DNA of 13,477 nucleotides from Microcaldota archaeon (GTDB taxonomy: Archaea; Micrarchaeota; Micrarchaeia; Micrarchaeales; Micrarchaeaceae). Position 1 is the stretch's first letter, and each line of letters opens with the position of its first letter. The translations under genes were made by a program, and so were the position numbers. The notes beneath the pieces are model-generated. The model was not told the DNA's origin. It did not search any database and saw nothing but the letters and a program-made list of their open reading frames with translations. The stretch lies in NCBI GenBank assembly GCA_021834785.1, contig JAKBRJ010000018.1, positions 1-13,477 on the forward strand. The letters are read 5' to 3'. Shown in pieces: positions 1 through 6,168 of this stretch.

Positions 1-101
1 AGAAGCAGATTGTAGAGTTCCTTTGAAAGGAACATCTGCCTGTTTAGCGTTTCCTTCTCTTCCTTTGAAGGATATGCACGATATTTATACGCAGTTTTCA
101 T
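1..101 (-). CDS. tnpB: TnpB (IS200/IS605 OrfB) N-terminus, partial
   Basis: Reading leftwards from ATG at 99-101 gives 33 codons, beginning MKTAYKYRAYPSKEEKETLN, before the window ends. This is the usual start of IS200/IS605-family TnpB proteins: a short basic beta strand with the Y-K-Y-R-x-Y-P signature, then the N-terminal helical region seen as the OrfB helix-turn-helix domain. TnpB is an RNA-guided endonuclease whose RuvC-like catalytic domain and zinc finger would lie beyond the left edge, so intactness cannot be judged. The frame stays open upstream of the ATG to about position 154, including an in-frame GTG three codons earlier, so the true start could be slightly further right. No tnpA-like Y1 transposase is present on this side. 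Confidence 0.8.
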   Translation of the reverse strand, partial: MKTAYKYRAYPSKEEKETLNRQMFLSKELYNLL

Positions 102-163
102 GACAACCACATTTATTACGCCATTAAGAGTTATACGTATTTTGTTTCCGCATTAGCTTTCAT

Positions 164-184
164 CTCCCGTCTTAAGGATGGGAG
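164..184. repeat. Hairpin at IS end
   Basis: CTCCCGTC and GATGGGAG form an 8-bp stem (one G-T wobble) around a 5-nt loop. An alternative stem GGGA/TCCC (181-192) overlaps it. Such subterminal hairpins are what single-strand transposases of IS200/IS605 elements recognise. It could instead act as a terminator for the minus-strand amidohydrolase operon, but no T-run follows on that strand. Confidence 0.55.
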
Positions 185-192
185 TTTTCCCG

Positions 193-918
193 CTATGCAT
201 TTATAAGGGAGAGGAGATTGCCGGAGAATATCATCTCCTTTTCCTTTTCGCTTAGGCCTGATTTTTTTATCTTGAGCATTTCTATTTCCTGATCAGACAT
301 GGGTACGTCTGAGCCAAAGATTATTTTGTTGGCGCCTATCTTTTGGGCTATAAGTCTTATTACCACATTGCTTGATACCACAGATGTCTCTAAAAAGAGA
401 TTTTCATGTGTCTTTATTTTTTCTATAGCAATCTGCGAGGCGAAGGCAAAATGCCCTATTATTATCTTCATTTCTGGAAAGTCATCTGCAAGGCAGACTA
501 TCCTGTCTGGATCTGAGTATGGAGTCGCTTCTTTTCTTGTGTGTATAAGCAGAGGCTTGCCTGAATCCTCTATCTTTTGTAGAATTGGCCAGAATCTCTT
601 GTCAAGAGGATCAAAATTCTGTGAGCGGGGGTGTAGCTTTACACCTAGAAAGTCATCATTGCTTAGAAGATTCCCGATCTCTTCGGGATTTGATGTGTTA
701 GGATCGAATCTCAGAAATGGAAATATTGAATCGGATTTATATTTTAGGAGCTCTTTGCTTGCATCTATCAAGTCTCCTTCAATGTCGAATGGGAATACCA
801 CTGATGCATCAATGCCGTATTTGGCCATGCTTTCTTTTAGTTCATCTATAGTCTGGCTGCTTCCGTCTCTGTCTACACCTATGTGCGCGTGGGCATCTAT
901 TATCAAGTTATACACCAT
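193..918 (-). CDS. Amidohydrolase 2 (ACMSD-like) family metal enzyme
   Basis: A 241-residue TIM-barrel metal-dependent hydrolase of the amidohydrolase-2 superfamily. The metal-site residues are all visible in order: H10 and H12 in DAHAHIG, K94 in LGVKLHP, H126 in LLIHT, H156 in IIGHF and D204 in FGSDVP. The length fits the short, domain-only members of the family. The substrate cannot be read from the sequence; relatives are hydrolases or decarboxylases of small organic acids and amides. No signal peptide is seen, so it is probably cytoplasmic. The ATG is 26 bp downstream of the GCS2-like gene on the same strand, so the two are probably co-transcribed. The stop codon directly abuts an IS200/IS605 element end, and the last codons may have been altered by that insertion. 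Confidence 0.85.
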   Translation of the reverse strand: MVYNLIIDAHAHIGVDRDGSSQTIDELKESMAKYGIDASVVFPFDIEGDLIDASKELLKYKSDSIFPFLRFDPNTSNPEEIGNLLSNDDFLGVKLHPRSQNFDPLDKRFWPILQKIEDSGKPLLIHTRKEATPYSDPDRIVCLADDFPEMKIIIGHFAFASQIAIEKIKTHENLFLETSVVSSNVVIRLIAQKIGANKIIFGSDVPMSDQEIEMLKIKKSGLSEKEKEMIFSGNLLSLINA

Positions 919-944
919 ATTATTAGTTGGTTTGATGTTACATT

Positions 945-2351
945 CTAAATCTTAAACCTGTGTCTTTCAACAAAGTTTTGTATGAGGTCACTATTCCTGA
1001 GTTGTTTTCTAAGCAGTTGATCAAAGAATGCTATGCTTCTGTCCGCAGGGCTCTTTCCGCTCTCCGCGTTGTCTTCCAGTGGCTTGAGGAATCGTTTTTC
1101 ATTTTCGCCAAGCCCTCTTGCTGCGATGGCTAGCATTTTTTTGCTCAGTTCAAGAAGGCTTTCTCCTCCGATATCTGCATTTAGACCGTCTCTCATTGCG
1201 GACCTGCGTGCTTTTTTTATTGTTCTTATATCGTATTTCTCTACAAGATTTGAGGCTTCTTTATAATTTTTGACAAGTCCCTTTACTACAGCGCCAATTG
1301 CAAGTATTTCTTCTATTGAAGGCTGGAATGAACAAGGCCTGAATTCTGCCGTGCCGAATGTAGACCTTAATCTTACTTCCGGCCATATGCTGCCTTCAAG
1401 AAAGACCAGATCGGTAAGCTCTGGAGTGATGATAATTCTATTCCCGTTGTCTGTTCGTCGAGCTTCGGCTCTGCCTTTGTTGATAAAATCTGAGAATGCC
1501 TGGTTCTCATCATTAAACATTATATAAAATCCGTTTATCAGGTCCCTTCTCCTTGATATTATAGGGGGATGGCTTATTAGATATCTGAAATAATTGTTTT
1601 CTGCATCGAAGAAGTTTGGAGGCATCCCTGTTCTATTTTTTTCCGCTCTCTGGAATTGCTCTCTTATGTTGGTATTTCCCTTATATTCTTTGTAGCCGGA
1701 AAACTCGCCTTCTATTATTGCAGTATTGCAGGTTAAAGCAATTATTGGCGGAATAAATCGCATAAGCATATTGGGAATGGCTTCGGTTTCATTTCTCGAA
1801 AGTTCCACGTGAAACTGCAATGAAGCGTTTGTAATAAGCCGTCTCAGTTCGCTTTCGCCGATCTGTTCGCTTAGATGGACGTTTATTAATTTAGGCATTA
1901 TGCTTTCTCTGCTGTGCTTTGCAAATGGATGCGCTCCTAGCCCTAGTATCTCCATCCCGGAATTTTCTGCGGCGTTGAGCAATTTCTCAAATATGTATTT
2001 TATATCTATTTCATTTTCAGAAAGCCTTGCGCTGGGTGGGACAGTCATCTCGAAGGTGCATCTTGAAATGCCTGTTGTTATTTCTACAGGATAGTCTCTT
2101 ACCTCGAATTTTATCTTTGTAGGATATGCATGGGTAGTTTTCCCATTTACCTTGAGCCTGTCGTTGTATAGATCAGCCTCTCTTAAATTTGAGGCCATAC
2201 TTTCGAGTAGATTGGAAATATCTCCAATACTTGGTATGTTGTTGGGAGATCTGTAACTGAATAATACGCCTTCTATTTCAGGTCCTAGCTTCCTTTCGGT
2301 AGGATTTACAATGCCAAATCTGTTTTGAAAGATAGTCTCAAGGCTTTCCAT
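945..2351 (-). CDS. GCS2-family glutamate-cysteine ligase-like protein
   Basis: A 468-residue protein with the glutamate-cysteine ligase type 2 fold. Visible family blocks are LGPEIEG (22-28, acidic metal/ATP site), the CTFEMTVPP segment (98-106), SLQFHVELS with a long hydrophobic helix ending in ALTCNTAIIEG (177-215), and WPEVRLRSTFGTAEFRPC (323-340), which matches the Arg-rich and G-T-x-E-x-R block of the family. Known members form gamma-glutamylcysteine, or related gamma-glutamyl or carboxylate-amine bonds, using ATP. The low-molecular-weight thiol product is an inference, because the family also includes other carboxylate-amine ligases. The C-terminal ~100 residues are helical and basic. 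It is first in a two-gene minus-strand unit with the amidohydrolase. Two TATA-like boxes flank a 14-bp palindrome upstream. No glutathione synthetase gene is in the window. Confidence 0.8.
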   Translation of the reverse strand: MESLETIFQNRFGIVNPTERKLGPEIEGVLFSYRSPNNIPSIGDISNLLESMASNLREADLYNDRLKVNGKTTHAYPTKIKFEVRDYPVEITTGISRCTFEMTVPPSARLSENEIDIKYIFEKLLNAAENSGMEILGLGAHPFAKHSRESIMPKLINVHLSEQIGESELRRLITNASLQFHVELSRNETEAIPNMLMRFIPPIIALTCNTAIIEGEFSGYKEYKGNTNIREQFQRAEKNRTGMPPNFFDAENNYFRYLISHPPIISRRRDLINGFYIMFNDENQAFSDFINKGRAEARRTDNGNRIIITPELTDLVFLEGSIWPEVRLRSTFGTAEFRPCSFQPSIEEILAIGAVVKGLVKNYKEASNLVEKYDIRTIKKARRSAMRDGLNADIGGESLLELSKKMLAIAARGLGENEKRFLKPLEDNAESGKSPADRSIAFFDQLLRKQLRNSDLIQNFVERHRFKI

Positions 2352-2407
2352 TTATAACGTTAGGGATTTTTATTAGACGCGGTTAGGATACAGCCACATC
2401 TGGAGCT

Positions 2408-2460
2408 ACTATATATTGCAGAATTCTGCAGTAATAATTTTGGATTTAGATATAAATAAA
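2408..2460 (-). promoter_or_regulatory. Probable promoter region of the GCS2-like gene
   Basis: Read on the minus strand there are two AT-rich TATA-like boxes, TTTATTTATATC (about 2449-2460) and CAATATATAG (2409-2418). They lie about 100 and 60 bp ahead of the ATG. Either could direct TBP/TFB. A perfect 14-bp palindrome sits between them. Confidence 0.4.
2417..2430. promoter_or_regulatory. 14-bp perfect palindrome, candidate operator
   Basis: TGCAGAATTCTGCA is its own reverse complement. It directly overlaps the edge of the proximal TATA-like box of the GCS2-like gene, a position where a dimeric repressor would block the pre-initiation complex. No cognate regulator is visible in the window. 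Confidence 0.35.
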
Positions 2461-2515
2461 CGATTGGCTGAAAGAAAAACCTTGGTAAAACGTAAGAGCT
2501 TTGGGTATTTTGCTT

Positions 2516-3811
2516 TTAGTTGCGGTATATCGCTGCAGTCATGCAGTGGGCGCCGCCATATCCTCCGGTAAGGTTGCTCAGGTCGATAGAAATGCCATCT
2601 ATCCCATATTCTGATAGCTTTTTCCTGTTAGGGAAGGGGGTGCCCCTTTGTGAAAGGTAGGCATAATCTCGGCGTATCTGCATGTTCAATGGACCGTAAT
2701 GCTTAGGCTCTTCTTCTGCAAGCTTTGAGATCCTTGATGCTGTCTTCTTTATTATAGAGCTGCTTTCCACGGCTAGTATCTTCCTGTCGCTTATGCAGAG
2801 AAAATTCGAGGCATATGACATCTGCTCAAGAATCGATAGGTTTATTATCTCGAATCCTTTGGACTTGAGATAATCCCAGAGGCTTGATTTTCCTTTCTTT
2901 TTTTCGTATTTCCCGTCTTTTTTTTCATATAGTTCTACTTCTGCAAGCTTGAGGAGCGTTTCGGATCCTACTGCCAAGCCCTTGCCTGCGACATTAAAAT
3001 AGGTATCCAGATGCATGTCAAGCATAGGGTCCTTATAGCTGTGCGGAATCAACGGGTTTGCAGGCTGGCTTACAACGCCTATTTCAGGAGAGGATATCCC
3101 GTATTTCATGAATTGCAGGATGCCGTTTTTGTTTGTGCGGTCGCCTGAGCCGATCAGGGCAAAATCACCCATAGGAAAGAAATCCCCTCCCTCTATTGTA
3201 GCAGGAGGCTTGGCCTTGTATGATATTGGCAGTTCCATCATCTCCCATAGCATAGAGGTAAGCCTTGTCTCATTCCTGCGCTGTTGTTTTGCCATTCTAG
3301 ATATGAAGAGCCCTTTATCAGTGACCAATTGCTGGTCTCTCATGAAATAAAGATTAGAGAGCGGGTCACGTTCAGTCACGCTCAGATGTATGGAACCTAT
3401 TCCCCTGGATTTCTTAAGAAAGAGCCTGGGCATCAGGAGAAGAATGTTTATAAGATAATCTTCATCATAAGAGGAGAGATTCTGTATAAACTCCTTTCTT
3501 GTTTTTTTTACTTCGGAATCAGTACCTATGAAATCGATTGATGAAAAGGCTGCACTCTCCAGCATCTTTCTTTTTCTTCCGGATTTGGCGCGCTTTGCTA
3601 TGCCTTCATATAGCATTTCCACCTTTACCCCTAAATCATTTGATAGTGCCTCTACAAGCTGTTCATGCTCCTTTAATGCAAGATTCTGGCTGAATGCCCT
3701 CTCATATAGAGAGCCTGAAGGATCAAGAAGACCGAAGAAGAGCTCTATTCCCGGCCTGTGCACTACAACCTTTCTGAGTTTCTCCCATTCTGCGGTTATC
3801 TTCCCTTCCAT
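2516..3811 (-). CDS. arcA: Arginine deiminase
   Basis: A 431-residue guanidine-group hydrolase that should convert L-arginine to L-citrulline and ammonia in the cytoplasm. All catalytic landmarks of the family are present: FMRD with D159, IEGGD with E207, HLDTYF with H267 and D269, and the nucleophile C423 in GGYGGAHCMT near the C-terminus. The length is close to the usual 400-420 residues, and a lysine-rich loop (about 297-308) accounts for some of the excess. The N-terminus begins with the usual W-x-x-L-x-x-V-x-V-H-R-P block, supporting the ATG at 3811. It stands alone on the minus strand. No ornithine carbamoyltransferase, carbamate kinase or antiporter gene is adjacent, so it cannot be tied to ATP generation from this window. 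A TATA-like box lies about 50 bp upstream. Confidence 0.93.
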   Translation of the reverse strand: MEGKITAEWEKLRKVVVHRPGIELFFGLLDPSGSLYERAFSQNLALKEHEQLVEALSNDLGVKVEMLYEGIAKRAKSGRKRKMLESAAFSSIDFIGTDSEVKKTRKEFIQNLSSYDEDYLINILLLMPRLFLKKSRGIGSIHLSVTERDPLSNLYFMRDQQLVTDKGLFISRMAKQQRRNETRLTSMLWEMMELPISYKAKPPATIEGGDFFPMGDFALIGSGDRTNKNGILQFMKYGISSPEIGVVSQPANPLIPHSYKDPMLDMHLDTYFNVAGKGLAVGSETLLKLAEVELYEKKDGKYEKKKGKSSLWDYLKSKGFEIINLSILEQMSYASNFLCISDRKILAVESSSIIKKTASRISKLAEEEPKHYGPLNMQIRRDYAYLSQRGTPFPNRKKLSEYGIDGISIDLSNLTGGYGGAHCMTAAIYRN

Positions 3812-3856
3812 GAATCCGGCACTTTCGAATTATTATCCGTAAACTTTTAGAATAAG

Positions 3857-3866
3857 CTATTTATTA
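3857..3866 (-). promoter_or_regulatory. TATA-like box of the arginine deiminase gene
   Basis: On the minus strand TAATAAATAG is centred about 50 bp before the ATG, which predicts a leader of roughly 20-25 nt. No strong Shine-Dalgarno is seen. The boundary of the accessory island is only about 15 bp further upstream, so the insertion left this core promoter intact but may have removed upstream control sites. Confidence 0.4.
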
Positions 3867-3880
3867 CTCTTTCCCAAGAA

Positions 3881-3941
3881 TGGGCTTTGCACCAAAATTA
3901 CTCTTCTGCATAAAAACTCCCATGTCTACACCAAAATTAAT
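3881..3941. repeat. Left terminal inverted repeat with subterminal motif copies
   Basis: Three copies of a TGCACCAAAATTA-like motif lie at about 3888 (exact), 3907 (TGCATAAAAACT) and 3927 (TACACCAAAATTAAT). Their GCA-equivalent positions are spaced 19 and 20 bp apart, about two helical turns. This is the arrangement expected for transposase binding sites at an IS end. Confidence 0.55.
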
Positions 3942-4307
3942 TTACTTGAATTGTGGTTTAATTCCTAACTCAAACATCTCTTGAATTACGACAGTTATGT
4001 TGTACGCAACGATCTTGCAGAGCAATTCGTTAATCTGCGCGGTTCTGCTCTTGCTTTTGAGGTTTTCTCCAAATTTCTTCTTAATCGCCCAAAAAGTGCT
4101 TTCTATGTTGCTTCTCTTGTGGTAAGAAGCCATAAAATCATCTTGGTTCATCTGGAAGTAATAAAACATCTTCCTCCACATCTGGCTTCCGTTGCTGTTT
4201 CCTGTGCTATTCTTTTTGAAAGGAATATATGGAGCGGCGCCCAGCTTGTCAGCATAGTCCAAATTCTCTCTGCTTGAGTAAGCCCTGTCTGCAAGCAGTT
4301 CCTCCAT
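3942..4307 (-). pseudogene. IS4/IS5-type DDE transposase, C-terminal fragment
   Basis: The frame encodes 121 residues matching the C-terminal third of archaeal/bacterial IS4/IS5-type DDE transposases: ADRAYSS (probable second catalytic Asp region), the short G-A-x-P-x-I-P-x-K block, and YHKRSNIESTFWAIKKKFG, which carries the catalytic Glu (E89). It ends with the family's typical N-E-L-L-C-K-I-V-A-Y-N helix. The N-terminal two thirds, including the first Asp, are missing. An in-frame stop directly precedes the ATG at 4307, and sequence to the right belongs to an unrelated coding scrap. The protein is therefore almost certainly inactive. Its stop lies 61 bp inside the left inverted repeat. Confidence 0.85.
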
Positions 4308-4308
4308 C

Positions 4309-4386
4309 TACTGGCAATAAACTTGCAGTTCAGATGATTAAAGAATCAAAGGATCTTCACGAGGCGCTTTATGGAAAGATTGAGTA
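4309..4386 (+). pseudogene. 3' scrap of an unidentified plus-strand gene
   Basis: From 4309 a plus-strand frame reads TGNKLAVQMIKESKDLHEAL and then YGKIE before a TAG at 4384-4386. The composition is protein-like, and the frame begins exactly where the transposase homology ends. It is probably the C-terminal tail of a gene whose front part was lost when the IS fragment was joined here. I do not recognise the family; at 25 residues the coding call itself is weak. Confidence 0.3.
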
Positions 4387-4417
4387 GTTCTGCAATTAAA
4401 AACTATTTAATCTTACA

Positions 4418-4431
4418 ATATAGGCCTATAT
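4418..4431. promoter_or_regulatory. Overlapping palindromes upstream of the HerA-like gene
   Basis: ATATAGGCCTATAT is a perfect 14-bp palindrome, and TAGGC/GCCTA form a second overlapping 5-bp inverted repeat (4421-4436). They sit 36-49 bp before the GTG start of the HerA-like frame and just downstream of an AT-rich stretch (4399-4413) that could be its TATA box. An operator for an element-encoded regulator is possible. Confidence 0.35.
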
Positions 4432-4466
4432 GCCTAACTTCTTAATATATTTTTGGTTGGAGGATC

Positions 4467-5072
4467 GTGGTACTTCTTGCTGTCGCTGCATTTTTGGTTT
4501 ACCTGTTTGTAGTTGGGATTACAACCTTTGGGTTTTACCATAACTACCGCTCCAGGAGCACCAAACGTATAATCGATGATTTCTTCAAATACGTTAAGAA
4601 AGGTAGAAGACGGGTTCCGATAGTAAGCGAACATTTGCCATCCTTCTTCTATCTGCAACTTTTTTGCCCCTTCTTTGTCCTCTTTTCCGGCCTCCCCTTC
4701 TATACTAGTATTGCAATATACTTTTTCGTTAGCCTGGGAATATTCTATGCATACTCCTACACTGTTGAGAACCTAAAGAAAAACAGGCATAATGGGATAG
4801 AAATAAGTTACGAATACCCGCATCCAACCAAATTTAATATCCAGAAGCCAGTAATAAACATGGGCGAGGAGGAAGGGGAGATTCAGTCAATCATAAATAC
4901 AGGGTCAAAAGGCTCCTACGACTTGCAACTCATGACCCAGCCAAATCCGCATATAATGATCATAGGGGAATCGGACGTAGGGAAATCAACCACCCAGGAA
5001 ACTCTTCTAATAAGAGCCAATCAGAAGTTCAATCTGAGATTCTGTCGCTTACGCTTGGGTTCTAGCGAATAG
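4467..5072 (+). pseudogene. Truncated membrane-anchored HerA/VirB4-like ATPase
   Basis: The frame encodes 201 residues from a GTG start preceded by GGAGG at 4459-4463. It has an N-terminal membrane segment (about 2-23), a basic cytoplasmic stretch, a longer hydrophobic region (about 60-98, one or two passes), and then the entry of a RecA-like motor domain with Walker A GESDVGKST (167-175) in the context P-H-I-M-I-I-G-E. This layout is typical of HerA/VirB4/TraG-type DNA-translocation ATPases, including the archaeal CedB-like DNA-transfer class. The usual hydrophobic strand after the Walker A helix is replaced by an unrelated tail (CRLRLGSSE). Walker B and everything later are missing. The frame ends tail-to-tail with the AAA+ gene, overlapping it by 11 bp, so homology is lost at about 5041, where the chaperone operon joins. 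Non-functional as an ATPase, by inference. Confidence 0.7.
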
Positions 5073-6168
5073 ATGTAGACTCATCGGCAGGCTCTTTTTG
5101 CTTGACATCGACGTTTTTAGGTTTGACTCTGCCTATTTCTTTTTCCAACAAGTCTTGAGTTATCATATCTCTATTCTGATTGGCGGCCGCTCGCGCTGCG
5201 GATTCAACAATATCTTCGATTATATCTGCACATGTCAGACCGTCGGTCATTTGTGCAAGACCATAAAAGTCAATTTGCTTGTCATGTGGTCTGTTAGACA
5301 ACCCAACTTGGAACAAAGCTTTCCGCGCGTTCAGATCCGGTGGTGACACATAGATTTTCTTGTCAAACCTCCCTGGCCTTATTGCAGCAGGGTCAATTTT
5401 CTCAATATAATTGGTTGCTCCGACTACTAATATTTTATTATCTGCTGCATCGTTTAATTGAACAAGAAACTCGTCTACTTCTTCTTCTTTGTAAGAAGAG
5501 TACTCATTAAGCGCCTTTCTATTTGGCAATAATCCGCTTATTTCATCAAAAAACAGAAGACATGGTGCACTCTGCTTTGCAAGATCAAATGCCTTCCCGA
5601 TGTTTCCCACTGCTCCGTGTATATATGGTGTTGCCAAGTCAGAATGCTTTACCTCAATGAAGTTGTATCTGAGCTCTTCTGCAAGTTTTCGGATTATAAA
5701 CGTCTTTCCGCAGCCTGGCGGACCATATAAAATAATCCCATTTGGAATTGAAACATTAAATTTCTTGAAGTTCTCTGGATGTCTGAGCGGGTTTATCACA
5801 TCTGCAATAAGCTGACGCTTTAAGTTTTCCATTCCTGCAATGCACTCAAAGCCTTTTGCACTGGTAAGGCTTTCTTTTATTGAAATTAGATGCTCTTTTG
5901 AGTATTGTTTAACTATCACTCCTAAATAATTCTCGCTCTCGTTCTTTAGCCTAATTATATCGTACTTGTCGCTTCTATCAAGTGCTTCGTTAGGGTTTAT
6001 GTCAAGGAAAAGATAAAGGAAAGTGCCGTCTGTGAGTTCGTATATATCAGTGAATAATAACCGTTCAACTCTATTCTTAACTTGCACACTGCCTCTTATC
6101 TCGAAGCCGTTAAAGAGTATGGGTTTTGGTGATATGTCCATCGTATTGCCTAGTTTGACGAAAGCCAA
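5062..6168 (-). CDS. Classical AAA+ ATPase of the chaperone operon
   Basis: A 368-residue protein with a novel-looking N-terminal part of about 100 residues (beta-rich, no recognised domain) and one classical AAA module. The module shows GMENLKRQL entry helix (112-120), Walker A GPPGCGKT (149-156), an aromatic pore loop around YIHG (182-185), Walker B LLFFDE (204-209), sensor 1 GATN (250-253), and arginine-finger RPGRFD (264-269) with helical lid GLTCADI. All catalytic residues are present, so an active hexameric unfoldase or remodeller is likely. It is closest in style to Cdc48/FtsH/proteasomal ATPase modules, but no protease domain or HbYX tail is present. The frame opens at TTG 6166-6168, overlapping the J-like gene by 19 bp. 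An ATG at residue 10 (6139-6141), 9 bp past that gene's stop, is an equally plausible start. Confidence 0.88.
   Translation of the reverse strand: MAFVKLGNTMDISPKPILFNGFEIRGSVQVKNRVERLLFTDIYELTDGTFLYLFLDINPNEALDRSDKYDIIRLKNESENYLGVIVKQYSKEHLISIKESLTSAKGFECIAGMENLKRQLIADVINPLRHPENFKKFNVSIPNGIILYGPPGCGKTFIIRKLAEELRYNFIEVKHSDLATPYIHGAVGNIGKAFDLAKQSAPCLLFFDEISGLLPNRKALNEYSSYKEEEVDEFLVQLNDAADNKILVVGATNYIEKIDPAAIRPGRFDKKIYVSPPDLNARKALFQVGLSNRPHDKQIDFYGLAQMTDGLTCADIIEDIVESAARAAANQNRDMITQDLLEKEIGRVKPKNVDVKQKEPADESTSIR

Larger units (their letters stand above)
1..192 (-). mobile_element. End of an IS200/IS605-type element
   Basis: The segment holds the tnpB start and about 90 bp of upstream sequence carrying a hairpin, as expected for the tnpB-upstream end of an IS200/IS605 element. 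Chromosomal coding sequence (the amidohydrolase stop codon) begins at 193, so the element boundary is probably close to 185-195. The exact cleavage site cannot be fixed because the other end is outside the window. The element may have replaced the last codons and terminator of the amidohydrolase gene. Confidence 0.6.

Noticed and set aside
299..955. Plus-strand 218-codon open frame opposite the amidohydrolase gene
   Set aside because: It is the antisense shadow of a gene with complete catalytic motifs; its product is low-complexity, rich in S, L and I, and resembles nothing.
3881..3941. 20-bp-spaced motif copies as a CRISPR or tandem array
   Set aside because: There are only three degenerate copies of about 13 bp with no spacer pattern; similar copies in mixed orientation at the other end of the island fit transposase binding sites better.
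4434..4658. Minus-strand 74-codon frame opposite the start of the HerA-like gene
   Set aside because: It is an antisense shadow with no family features; the plus-strand frame has membrane segments and a Walker A motif.
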